From Nonomuraea montanisoli (GTDB lineage: Bacteria > Actinomycetota > Actinomycetes > Streptosporangiales > Streptosporangiaceae), in assembly GCF_013363975.1 (NCBI RefSeq), contig NZ_JABWGN010000002.1, forward strand, positions 310,001 through 374,000: a DNA stretch of 64,000 bases, written 5' to 3'. Both the position numbers and the translations under genes were made by a program. Shown piece by piece: positions 15,155-22,849 of the stretch. How positions within the stretch are numbered: position 1 is the stretch's first letter; every line of letters begins with the position of its first letter. Under the pieces are notes generated by a model that saw only the letters and a program-made list of their open reading frames with translations, did not search any database and was not told the origin of the DNA.

Positions 15155-15955
15155 TCAGTCTCCGATCACCTTGCCGAGCAGGACCCGCTCGGCGTGCTCG
15201 ACGGCGGCCTGGGGCGGGCGCCGCATCCAGTAGCCGGCGTTGCTGCGCGCGGTGATGTTGAGCGCGCGCAGCTCGCACAAGTGCTCCGCCGTCTTGATGG
15301 CCAGCCCGCCGGGGTCGATGACGGGCAGTCCGTGCAGTTCGTGGACGCGCAGGTGGACGAGGATCACGTTGGGGATGCCCTCGGCCGGCACCAGCCACTG
15401 CGCGCCGGCCTTGGCGGCCTGGCGGGCGGCCTCGGTGTAGGCGTCCAGGAACGGCTCGAAGTCGTGCGCGAGGGCCCGCTGCACGACGTCCGCGCCGCGC
15501 TCGACGATCTGGTACGAGGCCAGGTCGGCGCCCGCGGCCCGGATGTTCTCGGTGATCGGCTCGGCCAGGTGCGGGATGAACCCGAGCACCCCGAGGCGGT
15601 GGCGCTCCATCCGGGCGGCCTGCCAGACGGCGTCGCCGTAGCCGACGACGGGGATCGACACCCGGCTGCGGGCCGCGGCCAGCCCCGGGTCCTGGCCGGC
15701 GCCGCTGATCCAGGCGGCGCAGCCGTCGCGCTCGGCGGTCACGGCGGTCTGCGTGAAGTAGTGGCCGAACAGCAGGCCGATCTCGCCGTAGCCGACCAGG
15801 TGCTCGGGCAGCGCGGTGCCGTACGTCTCGGCCGGCAGCGTGTGGATCTCCACGGTCGTGCCGGGGGCGGACACCAGGGCCAGGTGTTCGGCGTACAGCT
15901 TGTCCAGAAGCGGCGTGCGGCCCTCGACGGTGTGTTTCTGGAACCAGATGCGCAT
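15155..15955 (-). CDS. Asp/Glu/hydantoin racemase superfamily protein lacking both catalytic Cys
   Basis: A 266-residue protein with the racemase-superfamily layout: IWFQKHTVEGRTPLLDKL at the N-terminus, WISGAGQDPGLAAARSRVSIPVVG (residues 82-105) and WLVPAEGIPN (187-196). Hydantoin racemases have Cys in the ACFGDPG-type segment and again near the second segment; here both positions carry other residues. A proton-transfer mechanism with two cysteines is therefore unlikely, and a lyase, hydrolase or binding role is possible. The stop codon is separated from the HemB-like start by one nucleotide, so the two are translationally linked. Confidence 0.72.
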   Translation of the reverse strand: MRIWFQKHTVEGRTPLLDKLYAEHLALVSAPGTTVEIHTLPAETYGTALPEHLVGYGEIGLLFGHYFTQTAVTAERDGCAAWISGAGQDPGLAAARSRVSIPVVGYGDAVWQAARMERHRLGVLGFIPHLAEPITENIRAAGADLASYQIVERGADVVQRALAHDFEPFLDAYTEAARQAAKAGAQWLVPAEGIPNVILVHLRVHELHGLPVIDPGGLAIKTAEHLCELRALNITARSNAGYWMRRPPQAAVEHAERVLLGKVIGD

Positions 15956-15956
15956 G

Positions 15957-17219
15957 TCAGCTCTGCCTCACGGGGTGGTGGGGGACGGGGTCCAGCACGC
16001 GGTCGGGGCCGCGCCCGGGGGGACGGCCGGGCAGGGTGTCGGCGGCGCTCGCGGGCATGCCGCCGGGGAGGGTGTCGAGCATCGACGCCTGCGCCAGGTA
16101 GCGGCGGGTGGCCTCCGGGTCGCCGGCGATGGCCCGCAGCCCCGCCATCGCGGCCGCCAGCCGGGAGGTGTCGCGGTCCTGCACGCCGGCCACGCGCGCC
16201 TCGCTGCGCGGGATCACGTGTTCGAGCAGGACGTTGCGCCGACGCGCCGCCCACGCGTCCAGCGCCGCCGGACCGGCGTGCCCGGCCGCCACCTCGGCCA
16301 GCACGGCGCCGAGCTCGACGGCGTCGTGGATGCCGGCGTTCATGTTGAGCCCGCCGGCCGTGGAGGTCAGGTGCGCCGCGTCGCCCGCGAACAGCACCCG
16401 GCCGCACCGGAACGAGCCGAGCACCCCGCGCGACAGTCCGTACCGGTCGGCGCCGATGACCCGCACCGGCCGGCTGACCCCCGGCAGCGCCCGCCGCACC
16501 AGCGCGGCCACGCTGGAGGTGGCCAGCGGGTTGCGGGCGTCGCACGGGATGCGCACGACGATCCGCCAGTGGTCGGGCAGCGCGAGCAGGCTGCACGACT
16601 GGCCCACGTCGCGCACGTACGTCAGGGGCGCCAGGCGCGGCAGCAGCTCGTCCAGCGGCGAGTCGGTGAAGACCCGCAGCGCCTGGGTCGGGTAGCCGGC
16701 GCGGGGGAACGGCAGGCCGAGCGAGCCGCGCACGGTGCTGTGCGCGCCGTCGGCGGCCACCACGTACTTGGCCCGCGCCCAGCTCTGCCCGATGCGCAGC
16801 CGCACGCCGGTGCCGCCCTCGGCCACCCCGTCCACGGCCGTGCCGAACCGCACGTCCGCGTCCGGCTCCGCCTCCAGCGCCGCCAGCAGCAGCGGGGTGA
16901 GCGACGACTGCTCGGCGTGCAGCCGGTACGGGTGCCGGGTCATGCCGTCGAGGCTGCCCATCCCCATCTCGGCCAGGACCAGGCCGGCCCGGTCGCGCCA
17001 CTGGACGCGGTTCACCACGCGGCCGCGGGCGATGAGCGGCTCGGCGACGCCGAGGTCGTCCAGCAGGTCGAGCGTGGCCGGGTGGAAGGTGGAGGCCCGC
17101 GACTGCCTGACCAGGCCCGCCTCCCGCTCGAACACGGTCACCGGCACGCCCGCCCGGGCCAGGGTGAGCGCGGCCGTCAGCCCGACCGGGCCGGCGCCGA
17201 CCACGGCGACGCCGCTCAT
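15957..17219 (-). CDS. FAD-dependent aromatic/heterocycle monooxygenase (UbiH/PheA type)
   Basis: A 420-residue group A flavoprotein monooxygenase. Visible are the dinucleotide fold VAVVGAGPVGLTAALTLARAG at residues 4-24, the DG motif VVAADGAHSTVRGSLG near 160, and the GD motif VLFAGDAAHLTSTAGGLNMN near 290, where GD contacts FAD ribityl. It would use NAD(P)H and oxygen to hydroxylate an aromatic or pyrrole-type ring. The ATG overlaps the stop of the upstream gene by 4 nt (ATGA), and the downstream stop is one nucleotide from the next gene. In this operon the natural guess is oxidation of a pyrrole made by the HemB-like enzyme. Confidence 0.85.
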   Translation of the reverse strand: MSGVAVVGAGPVGLTAALTLARAGVPVTVFEREAGLVRQSRASTFHPATLDLLDDLGVAEPLIARGRVVNRVQWRDRAGLVLAEMGMGSLDGMTRHPYRLHAEQSSLTPLLLAALEAEPDADVRFGTAVDGVAEGGTGVRLRIGQSWARAKYVVAADGAHSTVRGSLGLPFPRAGYPTQALRVFTDSPLDELLPRLAPLTYVRDVGQSCSLLALPDHWRIVVRIPCDARNPLATSSVAALVRRALPGVSRPVRVIGADRYGLSRGVLGSFRCGRVLFAGDAAHLTSTAGGLNMNAGIHDAVELGAVLAEVAAGHAGPAALDAWAARRRNVLLEHVIPRSEARVAGVQDRDTSRLAAAMAGLRAIAGDPEATRRYLAQASMLDTLPGGMPASAADTLPGRPPGRGPDRVLDPVPHHPVRQS

Positions 17220-17944
17220 GTCCGCTGCCCCTGCGCGGCGGGACGGTGCGGGACGCGGCCCAGCGTGATCGGCATGCCCGTCGCCCGCGACAGCGCCCAC
17301 CAGGAGCTGCACAGGTTCGAGGTGAGCAGGATCCGGTCGTTGCCGGCGCCGATCGACAGCAGCGCGGGCAGCGTCGACATGCCGGTGCCGCTGAACAGCA
17401 CCACCGCGTCGTCCGGCAGGCACGCCTCGCCGACCTGCTCCACCAGCTCGGCCGTGGTGACGTCGTAGGGCGAGAACCGGCCGCGCGCCCGCACGTCCAC
17501 CACCCGGGTGACGTGCATCCCGGCCGCCTTCCAGAACCGCTCGGCCAGCTCCGTCAGCCACGGCTCGTACGGCGAGACGAGCACGATGTCCTCGGCGCCG
17601 ACGTGGTCGAGCGCGTCCAGGGTGGCCACCGTCGCCGAGGCGAACGGGACGCCGAAGCGCTCGCTCAGCTCCTCGCACCGGAACCGGTCCTCGTCCGGGC
17701 CGAGCAGGTACCGCGAGCCGCTGCACAGCATGACGATCGCGTCCAGCGGCAGGTCGCCGAACGAGCAGATCATCGCCGGCAGCGCCTCGTTGTACGCCTC
17801 CAGCCGCTCCGGCAGCGTCAGCCCCGGCCGTACCGGGAAGCGGGTGACGTGCATGTCGGCCCGCGAGCCCAGCAGCCGGGCCAGCTCCGGCTCGGCCGCC
17901 GGGTTGGCCGGGGGCACGATCACGCCCACTCTGCCGCGTTTCAT
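17216..17944 (-). CDS. Maleate isomerase/arylmalonate decarboxylase-like protein with one catalytic Cys
   Basis: A 242-residue member of the Asp/Glu racemase superfamily, closer to maleate cis-trans isomerase and arylmalonate decarboxylase: VGVIVPPANPAAEPEL at the N-terminus, MLCSGSRYLLG (C74) as the first cysteine loop, LFSGTGMSTLPAL (about 183-195) where the second Cys is expected but absent, and LTSNLCSSWWALSRATG near the end. Keeping only one cysteine points to a decarboxylase-like or altered isomerase mechanism. It overlaps both neighbours by 4 nt (17216-17219 and 17941-17944), so translation is coupled within the operon. Confidence 0.75.
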   Translation of the reverse strand: MKRGRVGVIVPPANPAAEPELARLLGSRADMHVTRFPVRPGLTLPERLEAYNEALPAMICSFGDLPLDAIVMLCSGSRYLLGPDEDRFRCEELSERFGVPFASATVATLDALDHVGAEDIVLVSPYEPWLTELAERFWKAAGMHVTRVVDVRARGRFSPYDVTTAELVEQVGEACLPDDAVVLFSGTGMSTLPALLSIGAGNDRILLTSNLCSSWWALSRATGMPITLGRVPHRPAAQGQRT

Positions 17945-18435
17945 GCGGTCCTCCCCACGTCCAGGCCGAACAGCGCCCGCAGCGCGTCGGCGTACCGCTC
18001 GCCCAGGGGAGAGCCCGAGTGGCGGGTCAGGCTGGTCAGCGGCCCCTCCAGGAACGCGTCCACCACCCGCTGGACGGCGTCGCGCACCTCCTCACGCGCC
18101 GAGGAGTCCAGCCCCGGCGCCCGCGAGGCCAGCCGGCCCAGCTCGGCGTCCGCGACGGCGCTCGCCTTCGTGCGCAGCGCCACCGCGACCGGGCAGGCCG
18201 CCGTGTCAACCGCGACCGGGCAGGCCGCCGCGTCAACCGCGACCGAGCAGGCCGCCGGCTCCGCCGCGACGGGCGGAGGACCGGACGAGGGCGCCGGCAC
18301 CGTGGTGATCCACGGCCTGCGCGGCACGGCCGCCCGCCGGGTGGGGATGGCGCCGCCGATCCCCCTGCGCGGGCGCCGGTCCGGCAGGACGGGGGACGGG
18401 GCGAGTCCGGCCGTCGTCATCAGCAACCCGACCAA
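17941..18435 (-). CDS. Free-standing glutamyl-tRNA reductase (HemA) C-terminal dimerisation-like domain
   Basis: A 164-residue protein. The first 80 residues are a Pro/Ala-rich leader with a 9-residue repeat (AACxVAVDx, three copies). Residues about 85-160 match the HemA C-terminal dimerisation domain: VALRTKASAVADAELGRL, REEVRDAVQRVVDAFLEGPL and ERYADALRALFGLD. The catalytic N-terminal domain (with the essential Cys) and the NADPH domain of glutamyl-tRNA reductase are absent, so it cannot make glutamate-1-semialdehyde itself. It could bind HemA or act as a regulator or scaffold that diverts 5-aminolevulinate. It overlaps the next gene by 4 nt and the previous one by about 16 nt. Confidence 0.7.
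   Translation of the reverse strand: MVGLLMTTAGLAPSPVLPDRRPRRGIGGAIPTRRAAVPRRPWITTVPAPSSGPPPVAAEPAACSVAVDAAACPVAVDTAACPVAVALRTKASAVADAELGRLASRAPGLDSSAREEVRDAVQRVVDAFLEGPLTSLTRHSGSPLGERYADALRALFGLDVGRTA
18184..18258. repeat. 27-bp tandem repeat, 2 full copies plus a partial one
   Basis: Units at 18184-18210 and 18211-18237 differ by one base; 18238-18258 is a partial third copy. They encode the AACPVAVDx repeat directly in front of the HemA-like domain. The unit is a multiple of three, so copy number can vary in frame. Confidence 0.85.
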
Positions 18436-18671
18436 GCCGCGGCCCAGAACGCCGCCTCACGCCGCTCCCGCGCCTCGTCATCCAATTCGCGCCGAGTCCG
18501 CGCGGCGTCTGATTCGCGCCGAGTCCGCGCGGCGTCATCGGTGGTGTCCAGCCGCACCCCGGCCCGCTCGGCGCCGAGCAGGTGCACCGCGGCCCCGATC
18601 ACGGTGTCGGCGAATTCCCGTTGCCGTTCCGCGGCGACCTCCGCCGGGCATTCGACCTTGATGGTGACCAT
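18420..18671 (-). CDS. 4-oxalocrotonate tautomerase-like small protein lacking Pro1
   Basis: An 83-residue protein. Its first 45 residues (MVTIKVECPAEVAAERQREF, then ADTVIGAAVHLLG, then VRLDTT) follow the beta-alpha-beta pattern of 4-oxalocrotonate tautomerases, but the catalytic N-terminal proline is replaced by Val. A charged helical tail with a duplicated AARTRRE unit follows. GGAGGA five nt before ATG 18671 fixes the start. Without Pro1 it is unlikely to be a standard tautomerase; a binding or structural role is possible. The similarity is weak and was judged by eye. Confidence 0.6.
   Translation of the reverse strand: MVTIKVECPAEVAAERQREFADTVIGAAVHLLGAERAGVRLDTTDDAARTRRESDAARTRRELDDEARERREAAFWAAAWSGC
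18485..18538. repeat. 27-bp tandem duplication in the tautomerase-like gene
   Basis: 18485-18511 and 18512-18538 differ only at the last bases and encode a 9-residue helical repeat (xxAARTRRE). The unit length equals that of the unrelated repeat in the next gene of the operon. Confidence 0.85.
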
Positions 18672-18696
18672 GGTTTCCTCCATGCGGGTGGGGGGT

Positions 18697-18909
18697 TCAG
18701 GACGCGTGCGCGAGCGCCTGGTCGATGACGCTGATGGCCAGGTCGGACACCTGCCGGATGTGGTGCAGCCGGTGCACGGTGCGCTCGGCCGTCGCGCCGT
18801 CGACGTGCTCCTCCTCGGCCTGCACGGGAGGCGGCGGCGCCGGCCTCTCCCTCCGGGCGGGGGCTCCGTAGGGGTGCTGGTACGGCCTGCGGATCTCGTC
18901 GGCGAGCAT
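18697..18909 (-). CDS. Small protein of unknown function in the HemA/HemB-like operon
   Basis: A 70-residue protein I do not recognise. The N-terminal half is Pro/Tyr-rich and flexible (YQHPYGAPARRERPAPPPP); the C-terminal half looks like one amphipathic helix (ERTVHRLHHIRQVSDLAISV). It has no signal peptide and no TM. It sits 13 nt from the upstream end of the tautomerase-like open frame, in the same direction, so it is almost certainly in the same transcript. A peptide substrate or a small partner protein are both conceivable. Confidence 0.6.
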   Translation of the reverse strand: MLADEIRRPYQHPYGAPARRERPAPPPPVQAEEEHVDGATAERTVHRLHHIRQVSDLAISVIDQALAHAS

Positions 18910-18965
18910 GGTCCACTCCTGTCAGCGCGGCTTCACGGGCGGATACACGGGACTGATGAGGGGGT

Positions 18966-20558
18966 TCAGAGCCGTTCGGGGGTTCGGTGGGCGGACAGGT
19001 CGCGGGCGCCGAAGCGGGCCAGCTCCTCCTCCGCCTCGTCGCGTACCTGGACGAAGCTGTCGCGCAGCTCGGCGAGCAGCCGGCGCAGCATGATCAGCTC
19101 CGCCTCGGCCTCGCGCCGCGACAGGCGCGGGGTCCTGCGGCGCGGCGTGCCGGCGACCCGGGCGAGCGCCACGGTGCCGACGACCACGGCCGCGATCAGG
19201 CATCCGACCATCGCGGAGGCGAAGCCGGGCATCGGGCCGTCCAGCACCGGCTGGTCCACCAGGGCCGAGGCGCCGGCCACGCCGATCGCGCCGCCCAGCA
19301 TGCGGGCCGTGTTGATGGCGCCGACCGCGGAGGCGTACTGGGTGGGGTGGGCCGCCATCGTGCCGACCGTGGACGTGCCGGTGGACAGGGCGCCGAACCC
19401 GCAGCCCAGCATGAGCGCGGCCACGAGCGTCCAGACATTGGGATAGGGGTTGGCCAGCAGGAGGGCGCAGCCGCCGCCGAGGAGCAGGGCCCCGGCGTAG
19501 ATGACCGCGTTGAGGCCGACGCGCCGCCCGGCCAGCATGGCCAGCGGGCTCCCGCCGATCATCGCGAGCGAGATGGGCGTCAGCCACAGGCCGATGGTGA
19601 CGGAGTCGAACCCGGAGCTCTTGAGGTACAGCGGGCCGAGCGCGAGCACCACGAACGAGGCCGCGCCGTACAGCAGGGACGCCCCGCCCGACCACAGGAA
19701 GCCGGGCCGCCGCCACAGCCGGATGTCGATGGCGCCGGCCGCGTGCCGCCACGACGTGGCGATCGCCCCGGCCAGCAGGAGCGCGGCGGCGACCGCGCAG
19801 CCGATGGTGCGCGGGTCGGTCCAGCCCCAGGTGCCGCCCTGCGACACGGCCAGCACGGCCGCCGCGATGGCGCCGATCAGCAGCACGGTGCCGAACACGT
19901 CGGGCACGCGGCGCACCTGTCCGAGGGAGCGGGGGAGGGCCGGGGTCAGCATGAGCAGGGCCGCCGCCAGTCCGGCGCTCGGCAGGAACAGGCCGCGCCA
20001 GCCGTACTCGGCCACGAGCAGGCCGCCTCCGGCCTGGAGCGCGAGGCAGCCGATGCCCGACGAGGCGCTCCACAGCGCCATGGCGCCGGCGCGGCGGTTG
20101 GCGGGCAGCTCGCCCAGCAGCAGGCCGAGCGAGGCGGGGAACATCAGCGCGGCGCCGACGCCCTGCGACAGCCGCCCGCCGAGGAGCAGCGGCCAGGACG
20201 TGGTCGCGATGACCGCCGCGGCGCCCAGGCCGTACAGGGCCAGGCCGAAGGCGAGGACGCTGCGCCGGCCCAGCAGGTCGGCGAAGCGGCCCGCCGTGGC
20301 CAGCAGCGCGGCCACCGCGGCGAAGTTGATCGTGCTGACCCAGGTGACCTCGGCCATCGGCAGCGAGGCCGCGATGGGGTCGCGGCTCAGCACGGGGATC
20401 GCCAGCGTCGTCGCCGTGCTGTCGGCCATGATCGCGATGACGACACCGCAGGCGATCAGGCGAAGGACGGCGAAGCGGCCCCGGACCTGCGGCCGGGGTC
20501 GCGCCACCGGCCCGACGAACGGGCCGGCGACGTGCTCGCGAACGGGCGTCAGGGTCAT
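18966..20558 (-). CDS. MFS exporter, DHA2 (14-TM, EmrB/QacA-like) with coiled-coil tail
   Basis: A 530-residue major facilitator. The motifs typical of DHA2 drug exporters are visible: ADSTATTLAIPVLSRDP in TM1, GRFADLLGRRSVLAFGLALY (motif A) and GGRLSQGVGAALMFPASL. About 14 hydrophobic helices can be counted up to residue 465. The last 60 residues are a charged, probably coiled-coil cytoplasmic tail (REAEAELIMLRRLLAELRDS), unusual for the family. It overlaps the upstream gene by 4 nt and is placed to export the product of the operon. Confidence 0.87.
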   Translation of the reverse strand: MTLTPVREHVAGPFVGPVARPRPQVRGRFAVLRLIACGVVIAIMADSTATTLAIPVLSRDPIAASLPMAEVTWVSTINFAAVAALLATAGRFADLLGRRSVLAFGLALYGLGAAAVIATTSWPLLLGGRLSQGVGAALMFPASLGLLLGELPANRRAGAMALWSASSGIGCLALQAGGGLLVAEYGWRGLFLPSAGLAAALLMLTPALPRSLGQVRRVPDVFGTVLLIGAIAAAVLAVSQGGTWGWTDPRTIGCAVAAALLLAGAIATSWRHAAGAIDIRLWRRPGFLWSGGASLLYGAASFVVLALGPLYLKSSGFDSVTIGLWLTPISLAMIGGSPLAMLAGRRVGLNAVIYAGALLLGGGCALLLANPYPNVWTLVAALMLGCGFGALSTGTSTVGTMAAHPTQYASAVGAINTARMLGGAIGVAGASALVDQPVLDGPMPGFASAMVGCLIAAVVVGTVALARVAGTPRRRTPRLSRREAEAELIMLRRLLAELRDSFVQVRDEAEEELARFGARDLSAHRTPERL

Positions 20559-21322
20559 CGCGGCGTCTCCGCCAGGTCCCTGCGGGCGACGGTGACGGGC
20601 TCGGGCCGCGGCACCTCGGGACGGTTCGGCACGCTGGCCGCGACCATCCGCTCGGTGAGGCCGATGAGGCGGCCGGGCGCCCGCGTCCAGGACCGGGCCG
20701 AACGGCCGGCGTCGGGGCCGACCAGCGACATGACGACCTGGGAGGCCAGCGTCAGGTGCTCGGCGCAGCGGCGGCTCACCTTGGCCTCCAGGCCGGCGAC
20801 CTGCGCCAGGCGCAGCCGCAGCGCCTCCAGCGAGGCGGTGCGCTCCAGGCCGTCCAGCTCGGCGAGCCGGTCGGGCCAGCGCAGCTCGCGGCCGACGTGG
20901 TCACGCACCCTGGTGGGGATCTCGTCCGCGGGCACCTTCTCCTCGCGCAGGCGGGTGCCGAGCGCGTAGGCCGAGCGCGCGGTGCGGACGTAGTCGGACA
21001 GCCGGCCCGCGAGGGCGGCGTCGAGCATCCGGGCCCGGTGGACCAGGCACTCGCTGCTCCAGCCGAGCACCATGAGCCGGTCGGCGGCGACCTCGGTGTA
21101 CCAGCCGGCCAGCCGCAGCTCGCGGGCCATCCGGTGGTAGTGGACCCAGCGGTCGCCGTTGCCGTCCACCCAGACCTCTACGCCGCCGAGCGGCATGTTG
21201 GCCACGTGGACGCGCTTGTCGCGGGGCGCCACCCGGGCGCAGATACGCAGGATCACCCGGTCCGGTGCCTGCGGCGCTCTCGGCCGCCTGGCGAACCAGG
21301 AACCGGTCTGGGGATCGGTCAC
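20555..21322 (-). CDS. First gene of the HemA/HemB-like operon, unknown function
   Basis: A 255-residue soluble protein I do not recognise. A mixed alpha/beta N-terminal part holds GGVEVWVDGNGDRWVHYHRM and LRLAGWYTEVAADRLMVLGW; a helical middle follows (RLSDYVRTARSAYALGTRLR). There is no signal peptide or TM helix. GAGGAGG lies 9 nt before GTG 21322. Its stop overlaps the exporter start by 4 nt, so it is translated together with the transporter. It may be a regulator or enzyme specific to this operon. Confidence 0.68.
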   Translation of the reverse strand: MTDPQTGSWFARRPRAPQAPDRVILRICARVAPRDKRVHVANMPLGGVEVWVDGNGDRWVHYHRMARELRLAGWYTEVAADRLMVLGWSSECLVHRARMLDAALAGRLSDYVRTARSAYALGTRLREEKVPADEIPTRVRDHVGRELRWPDRLAELDGLERTASLEALRLRLAQVAGLEAKVSRRCAEHLTLASQVVMSLVGPDAGRSARSWTRAPGRLIGLTERMVAASVPNRPEVPRPEPVTVARRDLAETPR

Positions 21323-21375
21323 GTCCGGCCACCTCCTCGCCGGCGACTCTCCAGAACCGTCCGGCTGTCAAGTCT

Positions 21376-21512
21376 CACTTTCCACGTGTCGGTCCGATAG
21401 TGGCGTCGTGTGGGAAGATGTGTCAACTGACACTTTCCAGTTGGGTATGGATGCGCCGCCGGAGGTTTACGGACGCCGGTGGGCGCGCATGATCCCCGGA
21501 TTCCCCTACGCT
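21376..21512. promoter_or_regulatory. Operator-like repeats between the operon and its divergent XRE regulator
   Basis: In the 220-nt gap there are two direct copies of CACTTTCCA (21376-21384 and 21431-21439), a perfect palindrome GTGTCA-AC-TGACAC (21420-21433) overlapping the second copy, and a GTGGGAAG element in inverse sense between them. A TACGCT -10 box for the plus gene is at 21507-21512, about 30 nt before its GTG. This is where the divergent XRE-DUF5753 protein would be expected to bind and control both transcripts. Confidence 0.5.
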
Positions 21513-21542
21513 GAGGGTCTCCCGGGCGGCAGGAGGTGCGGA

Positions 21543-22817
21543 GTGGCGACGATCGCCGACAGGCTGGACCTGGCGCTGCGCGAGCGGGGGCTGAGCGGCG
21601 CTCAGGTGGCCGCCGAGCTGACCGAGGCGGGCATCCCCATCACCCGCGCCTACGTCAGCCAGCTCCGCACCGGCAAGCAGACCAACCCGACCCTCCAGGT
21701 GCTGCGCGCCCTCGCCTCCTGCCTCCAGGTCAGCGTCGGCTGGCTGGTGGGCGAGGAGTCGCCGGGCGCCGGCTCCGCCGCGGTGGACGACCTCCAGGCG
21801 CGCGCCGCGGCCGTCGGCGCGGCGGCCTCCGGGCTGTCCGACGGCTCGCTGGCCGTGCTGCGCGGCGTCATCGACCTGGCCCGCCGCGCCGAGGGGCTGT
21901 CCGAGAGCCCGGAGGCCGGTCCGCGGCCCGCGCCCGAGGCCCCGGCGGTGCCGGCCGCCCGGACCACCCTGGCCCCGCCGGTCCGCGCGGCGCTCGGCGA
22001 GCGGCTGCGCGGCCTGCGCGAGGCGGCCGGCCTGACGGCCGAGCAGGTCGAGAGCGCGCTCGGGCGCGGCACGGTGCGCGTCGAGGCCGCCGAGAGCGGC
22101 CGCGCGGCCCCCGCCCCGGCCCTGGTGGAACGGCTGCTCGACCTGTACGGCGTGACCGCGCTGCCCGCCCGCGAGCACGTGCTGTCCCTGGCCCGGGGCG
22201 AGCGCGAGCCCGCCTGGTGGGACACCGCTGCGGTGCCCGTCTGGCTCGCCACCGCCTTCGCCCTGGAGCAGCGGGCCGCGGTGATCCGCGTGTACGACCC
22301 GCGGACGGTGCCGGCGCTGCTGCAGACCGAGGCGTACGCCCGCGCCGCGATCGGCGTGGCCGGCCCCGCCACCCTCGGGCAGGGCTCGGTGGAGGCGGCG
22401 GTGCGGCTGGTGCTGGCCCGCCAGGAGATGGTCTTCGCCGGGCGCGGCCCCGTCGTGTGGGCGATCATGGACGAGGGCGTGCTGCTGCGCTCCATCGCCG
22501 AGCCCGCGGTCCACCTGGCCCAGCTCGACTCCCTCATCGACCTCGCCAAGCGCCCCGGCGTCTCGCTGCACCTGCTGCCCCTCGACGACCCGGCGTACCT
22601 GCCCCGCACGGGGCCGTTCACGCTCTGGCGTTACGCCGAGGCGTTCGAGCCCGACATCGCCTGCGCGCACACCGTCGAACGCGACGAGCTGATCACCGAG
22701 CCGGGGGCCGTCGAGGCCTATCACCAGGCGTTCGCCAAACTCTCGGTCACCACGACCACGCGCGAGGAGACCCTCGACCTGCTGAACACCCACCGTGACC
22801 GGATCGCGCGAGGATGA
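21543..22817 (+). CDS. XRE family regulator with two HTH domains and a DUF5753-like C-terminus
   Basis: A 424-residue regulator. The first HTH covers about residues 1-75 (DRLDLALRERGLSGAQVAAE, AYVSQLRTGKQTNPTLQVLR). A second, weaker XRE-like HTH lies near 155-205 (RLRGLREAAGLTAEQVESAL). From about 220 the DUF5753 domain follows (IRVYDPRTVPALLQTEAYAR, LHLLPLDDPAYLPRTGPFTL). AGGAGG six nt before GTG 21543 supports the start. DUF5753 regulators are often found with secondary metabolism genes and small partner proteins. Its divergence from the HemA/HemB-like operon makes it the likely pathway regulator. Confidence 0.83.
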   Translation: MATIADRLDLALRERGLSGAQVAAELTEAGIPITRAYVSQLRTGKQTNPTLQVLRALASCLQVSVGWLVGEESPGAGSAAVDDLQARAAAVGAAASGLSDGSLAVLRGVIDLARRAEGLSESPEAGPRPAPEAPAVPAARTTLAPPVRAALGERLRGLREAAGLTAEQVESALGRGTVRVEAAESGRAAPAPALVERLLDLYGVTALPAREHVLSLARGEREPAWWDTAAVPVWLATAFALEQRAAVIRVYDPRTVPALLQTEAYARAAIGVAGPATLGQGSVEAAVRLVLARQEMVFAGRGPVVWAIMDEGVLLRSIAEPAVHLAQLDSLIDLAKRPGVSLHLLPLDDPAYLPRTGPFTLWRYAEAFEPDIACAHTVERDELITEPGAVEAYHQAFAKLSVTTTTREETLDLLNTHRDRIARG

Positions 22818-22829
22818 TCCTTTATTCAC

Positions 22830-22849
22830 CGGGAAACGTATATTTCCCG
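22830..22849. promoter_or_regulatory. Inverted repeat in an AT-rich promoter region
   Basis: CGGGAAA (22830-22836) and TTTCCCG (22843-22849) flank a 6-nt spacer CGTATA. They lie in a roughly 100-bp stretch (22818-22915) that is markedly more AT-rich than anything nearby, between the XRE gene and the methyltransferase gene. I read it as an operator within the methyltransferase promoter region; a weak terminator for the XRE gene is an alternative. Confidence 0.5.

Noticed and set aside
15155..17944. Nicotinate-type degradation pathway (monooxygenase plus maleate isomerase)
   Set aside because: The isomerase homologues lack one or both catalytic cysteines, and no ring-cleaving dioxygenase, deformylase or maleamate amidase is present. 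HemB- and HemA-like genes do not fit such a pathway.
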